Source: Echria macrotheca (Eukaryota; Ascomycota; Sordariomycetes; Sordariales; Schizotheciaceae). Taken from it: a stretch of 64,000 nt of DNA. The stretch spans positions 1,736,001 through 1,800,000 of the forward strand of contig MU839829.1 of assembly GCA_030411725.1 (NCBI GenBank), given 5' to 3'. The notes under the pieces were generated by a model. The model was not told the origin of the DNA and did not search any database. It saw nothing but the letters and a program-made list of their open reading frames with translations. Each line of letters opens with the position of its first letter. Position 1 is the stretch's first letter. A program made the position numbers and the translations under genes. Positions 46,544-57,838 of the stretch are shown here, piece by piece.

Positions 46544-48857
46544 GGTGGAAGAGAGAGTGCGGGGGCCGATGGGAAGCGAGGGGCGGTGTTTTGCTGTGAG
46601 ATCACTGCAAAGACGGCGAAGCGAGGGGTCGACGAAGCAGAAATGCAGCTATTATATAGTCGGCAGGTTGTCTCCCAGCTAGATCCAATGTCAAGATCAA
46701 GAACTAATCTAGGTCGGGTAGGCCAAATGGGAGGAGCTGTTGAAAATCCGGGGAACGAAATTCTTTAAGAACATGGAAAACCTTGAGTCATAGGTAGGTA
46801 CGAGTGGACAGTCAGGGTCCCGGTCAATGGCCGGCAATCCAAGGGCAAAAGGCTCTTGACAGCCCGAGCGAGCGAAACAAAAAGAAACCAGGGCGCTGTC
46901 CCCATTCTTTCCGACCTCACGCCCCACCGGCCTCACTCACGCCGTCTGCTCCTGTCGCCACAAAATTGCCCCAATTGAAGCACCGTGAGCAAGCACCCAG
47001 TATGGATTGACGTTGATGCGTCTCGGGAGGGGCGTAGATGGCGGGGCTGTCCGCATTGACACGCCCCCCACCTGGAAGAGGAAAAGAGAACCCTTCCTTC
47101 ACCCGCAAAAACTTTTTTTAACGAAAGTGACCATTTAGGAAAAACCGGTCTGCCGTGGCCTTCAACGGCTCCTACGCCCATTGGGGCCGCATCAGGTGAT
47201 CCAACATGAGGTCGTAGTGGTTGAGTGGGTAAGCGGATGAGGGGCAGATCTGGAGAAGGGGGGTAGAGAAGAGGGGCATTGGATCCCCCACACAAGCACG
47301 CAAGCAAACCACCACTAACAAACCTGGGCAATCTGCAGGACATCTTCCCCCTCGATACTAACCCGGGAAGAGCGAGGGAAATCGCGAGGGGAAGAATCAG
47401 AGCGCGCCGCGGGGGTGTGCACCACCCGTTGCCATCCATCTTCTATGCTTCGCGATCCCCTATTCGTCTGGGCGCTTGCATGCCTCGAGGGGTTGGTCGC
47501 GCAGCCGACCCATCTGCTATGGGCTAGACAGACAGGACTATAGGGTCCCACGCGGGCGCCCACGCACTCTCTCGCCCTACCCTTTCCGCAGGTTGGGTCC
47601 CTATCCAATCGACTACAACGACCGAGTCCGCCCTGGCATGTGCAACATCCGACCGGGGAGCACAAGGCTCGGGCTGCTTCTTTGGGCCTTCTGCTTCGGC
47701 GAGATGCAGACCGAATGGGTTTGTCTGCCGGTGGTATTCCTACGGGTGGTGCCGACGGTCGTTATTCTACCATCCATCTGACAGAGTAAAGCAACATACA
47801 TCACCACCTGGAGTTGATGTTGAAATATATATGAAAGCAGCGCTGATCTTCAGGACCACCCCCGCAATCGATATTCGGTCTCTCGCCCATTGCCTTGACA
47901 GGTCTCGGCACGTCATGCAGCAAACAGGGTTGCCAAAACACTGAAGATCGGGATAGGCACAGGTAATGAATGATACAACCCAGGTGGCCGCGGGAGGGGG
48001 CGGCCTGCATACTGAAGCGAACTTCAGCCGTGGTCTGCGGCTTCCCTTCCCCGGCCCTCCACCACGACTCTTCGGCACACCGGTGGACAGCTGAGAGCTG
48101 TTGTCGGTGGGAGATCGGGAGACCGGTCGAAGCAAACAGGTATTCTGGAATCTATAGCCGAAGGTGTAGGTCGTCATAGAACACCAAAACCGGATTATCG
48201 TCACTCTCGTTGGCGTCGACGGCTATTGTTGGGGGGCCATGCTTTATGATCTACAAAGAGCCGGTGTAAGTAAGTACAGACCGACTCGGCAGAGCCAGCC
48301 GAGCAAAGGGACATTAAACCTTGCTTGAGCCGGCCGGGTACACCTAGATATGTGTACAGAAAGACATCTAAGGATCTCATCATCTCCACTGTCTGATCTG
48401 CGGATTAAAAGATTCTCACTTAGTGACTGCCGCCTGTCATTTGTGCGCTTACCTGCCCATGACGGACACTACTATGCCCAGAGGACCCGGGAGGTATTGT
48501 TGTGTTGAATAAGCATGCATTTATAAGATACTCTCGCTTGGGGAGGAAGCCAGCCAGCCTCCACTTGCTTGCCCTTGGGGTCTTTGTTTCTGGCAATTCC
48601 CCTCACTTCATAGATTGCTTGTAAACGAGGTTGGTGTGGGCATGGAAATACAGGCTCGGCAGACAAGGCTGCTTGCAAGAAGGTCGAGTTCAAGTCATTA
48701 AAGTCGCGGGAATGGTCATCGAATCACGAAGCATAGGACAGAACAACACAAGAGGCACGCCATTTCTGAAATCAAGTAATATGAAAATTATTATGTACCC
48801 TAATAAGCAAGGTATGTATGGACAGAGAGAGAGAGGTATCTAAAAGAGTAAAAAAAT
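46544..48857. other. Intergenic region, 2.3 kb
   Basis: Promoter of LEU4 and downstream side of the ferric reductase gene. No convincing gene; ORFs are short and Cys/Pro/Arg-biased. A TAGGTAGGTA motif lies at 46792-46802. I looked for a Leu3-type CCGGNNCCGG site near LEU4 and did not see one. Confidence 0.45.
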
Positions 48858-50720
48858 CTACCAAGTAAACGCCTCCTCAATGAAGTCCACAACCTGCCGC
48901 TCATCCTGGACCTTCCTCACCGCATCCCGGACATCATCCGCCAGCCCGCCCGGCCCGCAGACCGTGACACACATGGCGCCCATCTGCTCGGCCACCTCCT
49001 TCGCCAGCAGCATGGGGATATTCGGCCTGCCCGGAAACACATGCACCGTAGCCGACTGGCTCCCCAGCATGGCGAGCTGCCCCGCACTACGGGGCCTCGT
49101 CACGAACACCTTTATCCGCACCAGATCGCGCCGGCCCGGCATGCGGAGGACCTTATCCATCCACGGCCGCGCCCACTCGAGCATCTCGTAGTCGCGCACG
49201 ATCCAGACCAGCACGACGCGGCGCGTCGCGATGACGCCAGAGTTGAACCCGTCGATCAGGTGGCGCAGGTATGAAGTCTGGTGCGTGATGCCGCTCGCGC
49301 CGGCGATTAGCACCGCGTGGCCGTAGCTGTCGAGGCTGTGGTGACCGGCGTAGGGGCCCTCGACGGCGGCGCGCATCGTGATGGAGCGGGCTTTCGCCGC
49401 ACAGGCTTTGACGTAGAGCTTGCGCGTGAAGCCGGTCTGGGCGCTGATGAGGAAGGATACAGAGGTCCCAATGGGTTTCTGGAGTGTTTTGCTGGTTGAG
49501 GGGACGCCGTCCTTCTCGGTGACCGGGAGGATGGATGATTCCTTGTATTGGTGCTCGAACCAGGCGATCGAGAATGGGTGGCTCTCCCACGGGCTGACGT
49601 TGGCGAAGCGGAGGTAGGCGTGCTGGCCCGGCTTGACGTCGACATGGCGCGGGAGGTGGATCGTCACGCGGCAGGCCTCGCAGGGCATCGGCTCGATGAT
49701 GGCTTCAGCGAAGCCGCGGCCGGACCAGTTACAGTAGGCTAGCCGGACCATGCGCGCGGTGCGCTCGAGCATCCAAAGGGTGAAGATTGCGATAATCCAG
49801 GGCGTTTGCGGAAGACCTCCGGGAACGGAAGCTGAGACGCAGTGGATCAGGGTCCCGATTAAAGTGATCAGAGCCAGAAGGATGTGGCTGCTCAGGAACG
49901 TCTCGTAAAAGGCGTGGCGGAGCGGGGAGAGTGACAGAAACAAAATGATGACCAGGGCGAGCAGGCCGATGGTGCCCGACGTGATGAAGACGTCGTTGGC
50001 CAGTTTGTCAGCTAGACTCTCCCATCCGCCGTCGGCTACCTGGACGTACGCCCAAGCGACGAAGTGCATGACAACCTCGAAGATAACAACGCGGCCCATC
50101 CAGCGATGAAGCAGGTTGTACGTGTCGAAGCTGACCTGGAGCAGCCCGATCAAGGGGTTGTTCCTGCCGGCAAAGATGATGAGAGGCACCATGTTCACAA
50201 CAGCCAGAGTACCCGAGCGTCCGCGGAGCTCGGCGCACACCTCAAACTTGTTCTTGTTACTCCAGTTGAGGACCAACATGTAAGCCAGATTGCTCATGAG
50301 ATACCCCGTAAGAATAAGGGCGTGGAATCGCGAGGGCAGGGTGCCGACGTTAATAGCGCTCGAAAGCCGGATCTCGCGGTTGTGCCGTTTCTTCCAAAGA
50401 GGCGCATACAGAATGTACTTCTTGACCGAGGGCATCCAACTCCACTGGGTGAGCTTCCAAAAAGCCTGCTTGTCCCCAGCCACTGACATGGCCGACACTA
50501 GCCTCAGCTGTGCCCATGCCAGCTCAACGACCCGAACCGCCAAGACCAGGAGGGCGAGTATCCCCAAGCTCCACCAGAGCATATCGGTAAACAGGAAGTT
50601 GTTGGACTGGTTGACTCCGTGGAGGCCAGTGCTGTAAGGAGCGATCGTCGGGTTGGGCGTTCGGCCCGTTGCCGTTGGCAAGCCATCGGTGCTTGAGAGT
50701 AGTGTTGTTGACGCCTCCAT
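48858..50720 (-). CDS. Ferric reductase (FRE family, FAD/NADPH, heme-binding)
   Basis: It reduces Fe(III) or Cu(II) outside the cell using cytosolic NADPH through two membrane hemes. A single exon encodes 620 aa. About seven membrane helices occur in the first half. The four heme His ligands sit in two helices with the usual spacing: LLHRWMGRVVIFEVVMH and SSHILLALITLIGTLIH. The FAD loop is HPFSIAW, the NAD(P) Gly motif is GASGITH, and the C-terminus has VCGPGGLADDVR and FIEEAFTW. The N-terminus lacks a clear cleavable signal peptide, with Thr/Asn-rich residues before the first helix (about 47-65). It could take part in iron uptake or act on another metal or organelle; the clade is not determined. 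Confidence 0.93.
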   Translation of the reverse strand: MEASTTLLSSTDGLPTATGRTPNPTIAPYSTGLHGVNQSNNFLFTDMLWWSLGILALLVLAVRVVELAWAQLRLVSAMSVAGDKQAFWKLTQWSWMPSVKKYILYAPLWKKRHNREIRLSSAINVGTLPSRFHALILTGYLMSNLAYMLVLNWSNKNKFEVCAELRGRSGTLAVVNMVPLIIFAGRNNPLIGLLQVSFDTYNLLHRWMGRVVIFEVVMHFVAWAYVQVADGGWESLADKLANDVFITSGTIGLLALVIILFLSLSPLRHAFYETFLSSHILLALITLIGTLIHCVSASVPGGLPQTPWIIAIFTLWMLERTARMVRLAYCNWSGRGFAEAIIEPMPCEACRVTIHLPRHVDVKPGQHAYLRFANVSPWESHPFSIAWFEHQYKESSILPVTEKDGVPSTSKTLQKPIGTSVSFLISAQTGFTRKLYVKACAAKARSITMRAAVEGPYAGHHSLDSYGHAVLIAGASGITHQTSYLRHLIDGFNSGVIATRRVVLVWIVRDYEMLEWARPWMDKVLRMPGRRDLVRIKVFVTRPRSAGQLAMLGSQSATVHVFPGRPNIPMLLAKEVAEQMGAMCVTVCGPGGLADDVRDAVRKVQDERQVVDFIEEAFTW

Positions 50721-53248
50721 TGTGCGTCAGAATCGATAGCTGCCGGTTTCACTTTCCTTTGTAAAACGCGAGTTCGCTCTGGTCCGTTGTATCCCTCGAT
50801 GGAGCGGAGCAAGACTTTTTTAAGCTCCTCGAAGCTGCTCAGTCCCGCCAGGGGTCTTGCTGTTATTGGCGATAACCAGAGCTGGCAGACACAGGCATTG
50901 TGTGGGACAAAGAGACTGGCGTTGAACAATAGGGCTACCCGAGATTGTTCAGGCCTTCTTCGGTGCGGGAAGCAGAGCGACAAGCGCCAGGCGCGTCGGA
51001 CAAAGAACGTAGCCAGCTGCTTCAAGTAGATTGTCCTGCCCAAACTTCTCCTGCGTCGTCAAGCTGCTGATTTGGTGTGTCTGTTGTCGATCTCGGGATG
51101 GTCCAGGTCAGGCGAGGAAGTCACTCGGATTCCTTTGGGGTCAACCGATTTCGTCTTGCTGGCCGGCTGTTGGTCGCGATTTCCGTCCGATCAACTTCTC
51201 GGGTCGACTTGGTGAAGATGGTCTCGTGTAGAAACGCAAAACGAGTGAGAGGCCGAGCGGGGAGTTTCCTGGGGGTTCCAAATAAGGCGCCAACGCTTCC
51301 ACCGTGAACTTTTGCTTGATTCAAGAGAGTGATTCGACTCGAATCAGGATCATGCGCCAGGCAGGAATGCAAAATGACGGTGAGAGACGTGTCAAACGAG
51401 TGAAGAAGAGCAAGAATGGAGGCTTAGAAGCTCCAAGAATGCAAAAAACGAAGTGAAGTGGGCCTGTTGTCGCTATTGTCTTGCTTCCAAATGCGCGTCG
51501 ACAATAACAACAGCACCGACAATAGAAGAAGAGAGGAAGAATAAGAACAAGCAGCCGGCTTCCGTGAAGCAACCTGCGGAAAACAACGCAAAGGAACACG
51601 AGTTTGGGCGGAGACGACCTTAAGAGACACCCACCAGCCAAAGAGAAGTGGATAACACGGCGACCTCGCCGAGAAAGCATGTCATCCTCGGCCAGGCCAA
51701 TGCCTGGCGGCACGACATCGCCGGGTCCAGTGGTCGGGCAGGACACGCCTTACCTTTGTGCCAAGTCGCTGCAGGCAGGGGAAGTGAGCATCGTGGGTTC
51801 CCGAACCTGGTCCGGCTGCGAGATCCTATCATGGCGGGCGATGCAGGTCCCGGCCAGACCGGAGCTCGCGATGTCTGGGTTGGGTTGCTGTGTTCAGGGG
51901 GAAAACGAACTGTGGACCACAGCTTTGGTTGGGTGCGGGGTCTTGGGACTTTTGGCTGGCCGATTCAGATCTTGGTGCCGCGGGAGGCTTTGGGCATTCT
52001 GATTGGCCCAGTGTTTTGCGGCCCTAGGCCTGCCCTGTGGCGTTTGTTTCCCGCCAGCAAACCATCTGCCCGCCACGCCGGCCACGGCGAGTGGAAGGAC
52101 AGCGCCAAGGGTCCAGACGAGAGAGCAAAGGAGGCCGTCGACCGCCAAACTGCTCTGATAGGCCACCTCGCGGCTCAGCATCCCGAACAGGTATCTTGCC
52201 TGTTTCTACGTGGCCGTCGGCCATTTACGTCTCTGTTCCTGACTTCTGTGGGGTTGGTGCTACCGAGGATCTCAATCTGCATTTCTCTGACCCGTTTGCG
52301 ATATCGTGCGTTTACACAAGTCCCTGTGCACGGCAGGGCGGAGCTGAGCCAACATCGTCCCATTCTGATCCTCGGATGGGGCCGAGGCGGGTTGATGGTG
52401 GATAATGGAGCTCAAGCATTAAAATCAGGGATTGATGCCTTCTGGCCCAGAATCGAGGCCTTGCCCATCCTCCCGGTCAGCAATTCTTCCTAGACCGGCC
52501 TTTAGTCCCAGCGCTGCAGACACCCACGGGGAGACGGGAAACCAATCCGACGTTAGACATGCGGACTGGAAGCAACGCAAACACAGACACCTTAAACGTT
52601 CTCATCGTCACCAGCCGTGACTACTGGGAGGTTGCGGAAGCCCGGTAACATGTGAGCCCTACGTGCCTGCCTAAGGCCTATTCCTTGGGCGACGTTCACT
52701 CTACTGTTTGATTCATGCGGTGTCCACTCTTGGATCTCCCTGGCTAGACTACACCTATGTCGAAGAAGTTATTTTCATGATTTTTGACCTGAACGGTACT
52801 TTATGCTGCTACTTCCGATGTCGAGACCGACCATCTGATATTGTTGAAGTTTACATGACGTCAAACAAGCAACTCACAGCCTTGGGCTCCCCGTCTGTCT
52901 AAGCTTTTGAATAGGGCGGTCGCCTAGGAGACTTAGAAGATACCTACCTTATTTGATGAGAATTGCCCTAATTGAATTAAATAAATCAAATTTAACCATC
53001 ATGATATTTGTGGTTAAGGAAAGACATAGTTATCCACGAGGCGACACAGAGAGAAGTCTTCAATTCGGCCTCTGATTGGTGGAGACGGCGACCAAGCCTG
53101 AAGCTTGCTGTACCGCCGCAGCCTGCCGACCCGCGATACGCGAATTTCAACACCAACCCGGCATCTCCAAACTTGCTTCCACCAGCGTCAACCCAACCCA
53201 ACCAGCGGGCCCTCCAGTTCCCCCAACTCGAACGAGCGAGACGCCAAC
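50721..53248. other. Intergenic region, 2.5 kb, with a doubtful long ORF
   Basis: Divergent between the ferric reductase and MIC19. A 281-codon open frame (51648-52493, +) exists but is Trp/Arg/Gly-rich, and frames on the opposite strand are open too, so it is not annotated as a gene. An AT-rich block (about 52910-53010) lies before the MIC19 start. TACCTACC at about 52940. Confidence 0.45.
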
Positions 53249-53873
53249 ATGGGTTCGAGCTCTTCCAAGCCGTCCTCGGGCTCTGCCACGCAGGTGTGGA
53301 CAGTGTGCGTTGTTTCCTTGCCTCCCCCAAATATTTCGCAATTGATTGACTCTCCAAAAACAGATCCGCTCCGACGAGCGTATCCCATGATCTTGCCGCC
53401 GCGCTCCAATCCAGTCCCGAAGTAAACACCTTCCCCCCTCAGTTCCGTACAATTCATACCCGTGTCTAACCAATTGACCCCCCAAAAACAACCAGACCGA
53501 CACATCCCGCCAACAAGCAATCGAACTAGAAATCCAGGCCCGCGTCGCCGCCGAGCTGAAGCGCCTCCGCGCCGAAGAAGCCGCCGCCCTCAAGGAAGCC
53601 CAGCAGCGACTGTCCGACTCCCCCGACGACACCGACAAGACGGCCCTCACAAGGCACGCTGTCTCCAAGGAGGTCGAGGCGCTGCGGGCCAAGCTGCAGG
53701 AGCGCAAGAAGGTGCGGGAGCTGCCCGAGAGCGTCGAGGCGGCGCGCGGCGAGGTGGTGCGGTGTCTGCGCGAGAACGACAGGCGGCCGCTGGACTGCTG
53801 GCGCGAGGTGGAGGCGTTCAAGGAGGAGGTGCGGAAGCTAGAGAAGGGGTGGGTGGACAAGGTTGTCAGCTGA
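53249..53873 (+). CDS. MIC19: MICOS subunit Mic19 (Aim13)
   Basis: Mic19 belongs to the complex that shapes crista junctions, on the intermembrane-space side of the inner membrane. Exons are 53249-53304, 53364-53421 and 53496-53873 (introns 59 and 74 bp), giving 163 aa. The N-terminus MGSSSSKPSS is a textbook N-myristoylation signal (Gly2, Ser6). Next come SAPTSVSHDLAAALQSSPE and a coiled coil (about 40-110, VAAELKRLRAEEAAALKEAQQ). A C-terminal CX10C pair follows (CLRENDRRPLDC) as in yeast Mic19, with EAFKEEVRKLEKGWV at the end. It is tail to tail with TYW3, only 210 bp between stops. Confidence 0.88.
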
Positions 53874-54083
53874 GGTCCTCTTCGAGGGAAAAAACGATGT
53901 TGCTGTGTGTGTGCGAGGGAATAGAATATCGGCTGTTTGGGGCGAGCGACCCGGGATCGGGGGCTAATTGTGTATATCATACGGGGAACAGGTATTCAAA
54001 AGACGTATAGACATGGCGCGTTTGGCACTTGCAAGAAGGGAGCTCTCCAACGACGACAAGTTTGACGTGTGAATTTGATACTG
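53874..54083. other. 210-bp convergent gap MIC19/TYW3
   Basis: Too short for two separate 3' UTRs of ordinary length, so the transcripts probably overlap. Confidence 0.5.
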
Positions 54084-55201
54084 CTACAAGACATCCGGCT
54101 CCTGGAAGATCACGTCAACGTTGACATTCTCTTCCTCCTCGGACGCCTCTGCCTCTGCCTTCTTCATCTCCGCCCTCCGCCTCAGCCCGTCCAGTCGCTT
54201 CCTCTCCCTCCTCGTCTCGGCATCCTCCCAGCCAACCGGCTTCTTCGGTGCAAAAGCCGCCGTCAGCGCCGCCTCGAACCGTGCTATCCTCTTCCCATTC
54301 TCAACAAACCGCTCGTTGGCGATCCGCACCAGCATATCAAGATAGCCCGGGCTAACAAGACTCTGTTTCCTCCCCTCATCGTCCTCAAACCCAACCAGCG
54401 ACTCGAGCGATAAACCCATCGACCGCACGGCAACCATAGGCGTGGCCGTCTCACCGGCGGGGCGTCCAAGCAGACTGACGGCGCCGGACTCGCGGAAGCC
54501 GGCCTCCATACCGGCCTGGATGACCAGCTGGGCGTGGTGCGGTGATGCCGTCAGGATATGTAGGATCTATCGTCGCTTGTTAGTACATCCATCCAACAAC
54601 GCTGGGTGTACACTTTCAGAGAGAGAAAAAAAGGGGGGAACATAGGGTACAATACCATAGGCTCAAACTTGAAATGAATCAACCTCCTCCCTCCTCCTCC
54701 TCCCATTCCACCCTCCCATCCTTCCACCCCCTTTCCCGTCCTCCCATCTCCATTTCCATCCAACTCCAACCCAAACAACTTCACCGAACCCCTCCCCTCC
54801 TCCACCTCCTCTACACCATCCCCATTCCGACCAAGCGGATCATGCGAAACAAAAAGCCAACTCCCACCGCCCCCCTTCCCACCAACCGAACTCGCCCCCA
54901 CACCCACCCTCTCATCATCATCTTCATCACCATCCTCCCTCTCTTGTCCAGAAGTAACCTTCCTCCTCCCCGACTTCTCACCCTCAAGAAAAACACTAAC
55001 CCTCCCAGCACAACTACTCGTCGTCACGAGCCCGCCGACCCCGTTAATCCGCGCGATCAGCCCGCGAATACCGACATCTACTGACCCCTTCGGGGAGGCA
55101 TCCGTGTATTCCTCGTCCGGGACGGCGAGGTGCTCTAGGATGGTGGATTTGCGCTTGGTAAAGGCGGGGGATGGGGTTGGTAGTAAATTATTAGACTCCA
55201 T
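54084..55201 (-). CDS. TYW3: tRNA wybutosine-synthesizing protein TYW3
   Basis: TYW3 methylates N4 of the wybutosine precursor at position 37 of tRNA-Phe. Exons are 55201-54656 and 54566-54084 (89-bp intron, donor GTATTG, TACTAAC branch site), giving 342 aa. Family motifs are FTKRKSTILEHL, KGSVDVGIRGLIARINGVGGLVTTSSCAGRVSVF, then SWLFVSHDP, and across the splice HFKFEPM-ILHILTASPHHAQLVIQAGMEAGFRESGAV. VAVRSMGLSLE follows. A Gly/Asp/Glu-rich insert of about 60 residues sits between the two halves of the domain and another before the splice. The tail is charged and helical. Confidence 0.9.
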
Positions 55202-55781
55202 TCCCCTCTATTTTTTTTTCTTTTCTCAGTTGTGTACGCTCTGCTCTTGTGTTGTTTCAATAGACAAAGTTGATTTCCGTTTTTGGGAGTAATGTGTGTA
55301 TGTTTGATGTGTCTCTTGACGGTTTGGTGTACTGTGTATGAATTGGGAGGAAAAAGGTAGAGAAGTGGGTAGTCACGTGAAACTTGATCAAGGAATTCCG
55401 TCAAGCATGTTTTATTCAGGGGGAAAACCACCATCACATTTAGCAAGAACACACGCCACAGCAAAATCTACGGGTCGCCTTGTATTTCTACCAAGTACAT
55501 CCCCCCTCTAACCTCCGCCTCAACACACGCAAAGGGTATAAACTAAACACGAAACATTACGTACAAAACCCGCGGGGCGTCGCTCCGCCCGCTCGCCCAC
55601 CCAGGAGTTCATCGCAAAAACAAAAGAACTTCATCAAAGGCTAGGCCAGAAGACTTCTGCCCGCCGACATATAAACAGGGGCGCAAACCCAATCGCCGAA
55701 AGTTTAACGCTAGAGAGAGAGAAAAAAAAAAACCCGACATCTATACAGTGCTCTAAACAAGGCTTCCCTCTTGTAGAATTA
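55202..55781. other. Intergenic region TYW3/ERF2
   Basis: TYW3 promoter and ERF2 3' UTR. No gene seen; AT-rich. Confidence 0.4.
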
Positions 55782-57838
55782 TTATTGCTGGGGAGTCGTT
55801 GGCGACGCCCCCCGGAGAGCGACAGGGCCCAGGAATTCCGGTGGTCCCGTGTTCGCTCCCTTGACGTCTTGCATTTCCATGCCCTCCTTAGAGTCGACAT
55901 GAGCGGAGCGTGGTGCATTCTTCGCCACCCCAAAACGCTGGTCGCCTTGCGCGTAATTCCCCTTGAACCCGTAATATGTCGGAGGGCGCGGCCGGCAGAG
56001 CACGACGAACCAGTTCTTGAACCAGTTGCCCTGGGTAAAGGCCCGGTACCTATCCTTCTTGAGGAATTTGTGCGAGTTGAGATACTCGCGAGTAGTCTCT
56101 CCCCGCGCCATAAGAAACACATGGTATCCCATCAGCGAAGCCGGATACAGAAAGCCGACGAAGCCGTAAATAACCATGGCGAAGGGAACCCGAAACTGGC
56201 TGATGGCGTCACCGAACGACACACCCTCCTGGTCGGCGTAAACCAGGATCTGCGCCAGCGAGGCTGCCAACAGATATAATGCCAGCAAGCTCGCCGACGA
56301 GATGAAGGCAAAGAAATAGCGGTAGTTGCGCCGCCCAACGCAGTTGTTAAGCCACACACAGTGGTGGTCCTGTGTTTCCACGCAGTTGTCGCAAAGCCGG
56401 CAGTGATGCGCGCGAGGAGGACGCCAGATGTTGCACGTCTTACAGTACTTCGTAGGCACTTCCATGGCTGCCGTCGACTTCTCTGCAGATTTGACCAGGG
56501 TCCAGTCTGTAGTTGGAGGTCCTAGTCGAAGGGGGTCTTCGTTCTCGTCGGCTGGCGGAAAGCGGTGCAAATTCCGAGGAAGAATCTATGATGTGATAAG
56601 TTGGAGTACAGAAAACATTCCAGAAACAAACTTACCCCTGGATCCGACGCGGATGCGTGAAAGAAGGACGACATGCAAACATAGAAGACATAGGCAAAGG
56701 TGATGGGTATCGCTGGCGAAATGTTGTGCCAAAGCCATGGCGCCGAAAATATAAGAAATAGAATGGATGGCATCACCACGAAAGCGCCGGTAGCGATGTT
56801 GACTGGCCGGTGTTTGGCGTTCTGCAGCCGTCCGCCGAGACAAAAGACGGTATTACCCTCGAAATACTGGTAGTTGTATCCGAGTCGAGACTTCGCTTTG
56901 TCTTTCGTCGTCGTCGTCGTCTTATCCGCGCTTGCCGGGGGAAGTTGAGGCGACGACGCAACCGACTCTAATTTCTCGCCGCCTTGTATCTCTCGGTTCG
57001 AGCCAGTCTGCGCGGTTGGCATGAGGAAACTCGATCTAAAGGAACGGGGAGTCCGTACAGGAGTGGGAAGGTTCCCTCCTTTATATGTCTTGTCAACATT
57101 GACAGTCAGGTTTCTGGCATCCAACTGCTTCTTCTGCAGTGGCCGCACGCTATCCGTTATGCTTGCCGAAGCGTTGTGTCCGTGTGTCGGGCTGGTGTTT
57201 GCCGTTATCCGATCCACAGTCTCCTGTTCCGTCCACTCGGTCCCTCTTGATGGCGGTGGTCGAGCCTCGCCCTCGCTGGCAACAAGTGCCCCAATATTCA
57301 GACCTGGATTCGAAATGACGCTATGCCGAACGGATTCGTCGACGTCTTCCCTGGGAGATGTTTGTGTCGAGGAGACCTGGGGCCGGCTCATCGTCGGTGG
57401 TCTGACTGCACCCCGCTGAGCCTGGAGTCGTTGGGAACTCATGGGGCGGAAGAATGCATGTGATGTGAGCGACGGAACATGGCTTCTGCTCGCCGCGCTA
57501 GGAGGCCGCTGTCCCATTGAACCAGTTGCGCTACCACTCGCACTAACGCGTTTCCCAGACAGCCCGCGGCGCAACGGCTGGGGAGGTCCTCTGGAAGACA
57601 TTCCCGTTCGTGCGGTACCCGGGCGAGAGGCATCGGAATGATAGAAGGCGCTCCTCCGCTGGCTCGAGCCGACTCTTTGACCTTCTGAATCCCCACCGTC
57701 GTCCGTCGCGATGTCGGTCATGCGGGACGAGATAATACTCGGGGGGCCCGGTGGCACTTCGGATCGCGGGAACTGCGGGAAGCCATCGTCGGCGTTCGAG
57801 GGAGAAGCAGCTCGCGCTGCCCCCTCTGGAGACGTCAT
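55782..57838 (-). CDS. ERF2: DHHC palmitoyltransferase, Erf2
   Basis: Erf2 (with Erf4) S-palmitoylates Ras and other proteins at the ER or Golgi. Exons are 57838-56636 and 56585-55782 (50-bp GTAAGT...TAG intron), giving 668 aa. A long disordered N-terminus (about 310 residues, Ser/Pro/Arg-rich) is longer than in yeast. Then come SRLGYNYQYFEGNTVFCLGGR, two membrane helices, ASDPG, and the Cys-rich domain YCKTCNIWRPPRAHHCRLCDNCVETQDHHCVWLNNCVGRRN with the active Cys477. Two more helices follow, then TTREYLNSHK. The ASDPG-ILPRN junction spans the intron, as expected for this motif. Confidence 0.93.

Noticed and set aside
46150..46605. Upstream in-frame extension or uORF giving LEU4 a mitochondrial presequence
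   Set aside because: That frame opens with GTG rather than ATG and does not join the LEU4 frame through the observed splice donor.
46544..47100. Leu3-type CCGGNNCCGG site upstream of LEU4
   Set aside because: Searched by eye; CCGG copies are present but not at the required spacing.
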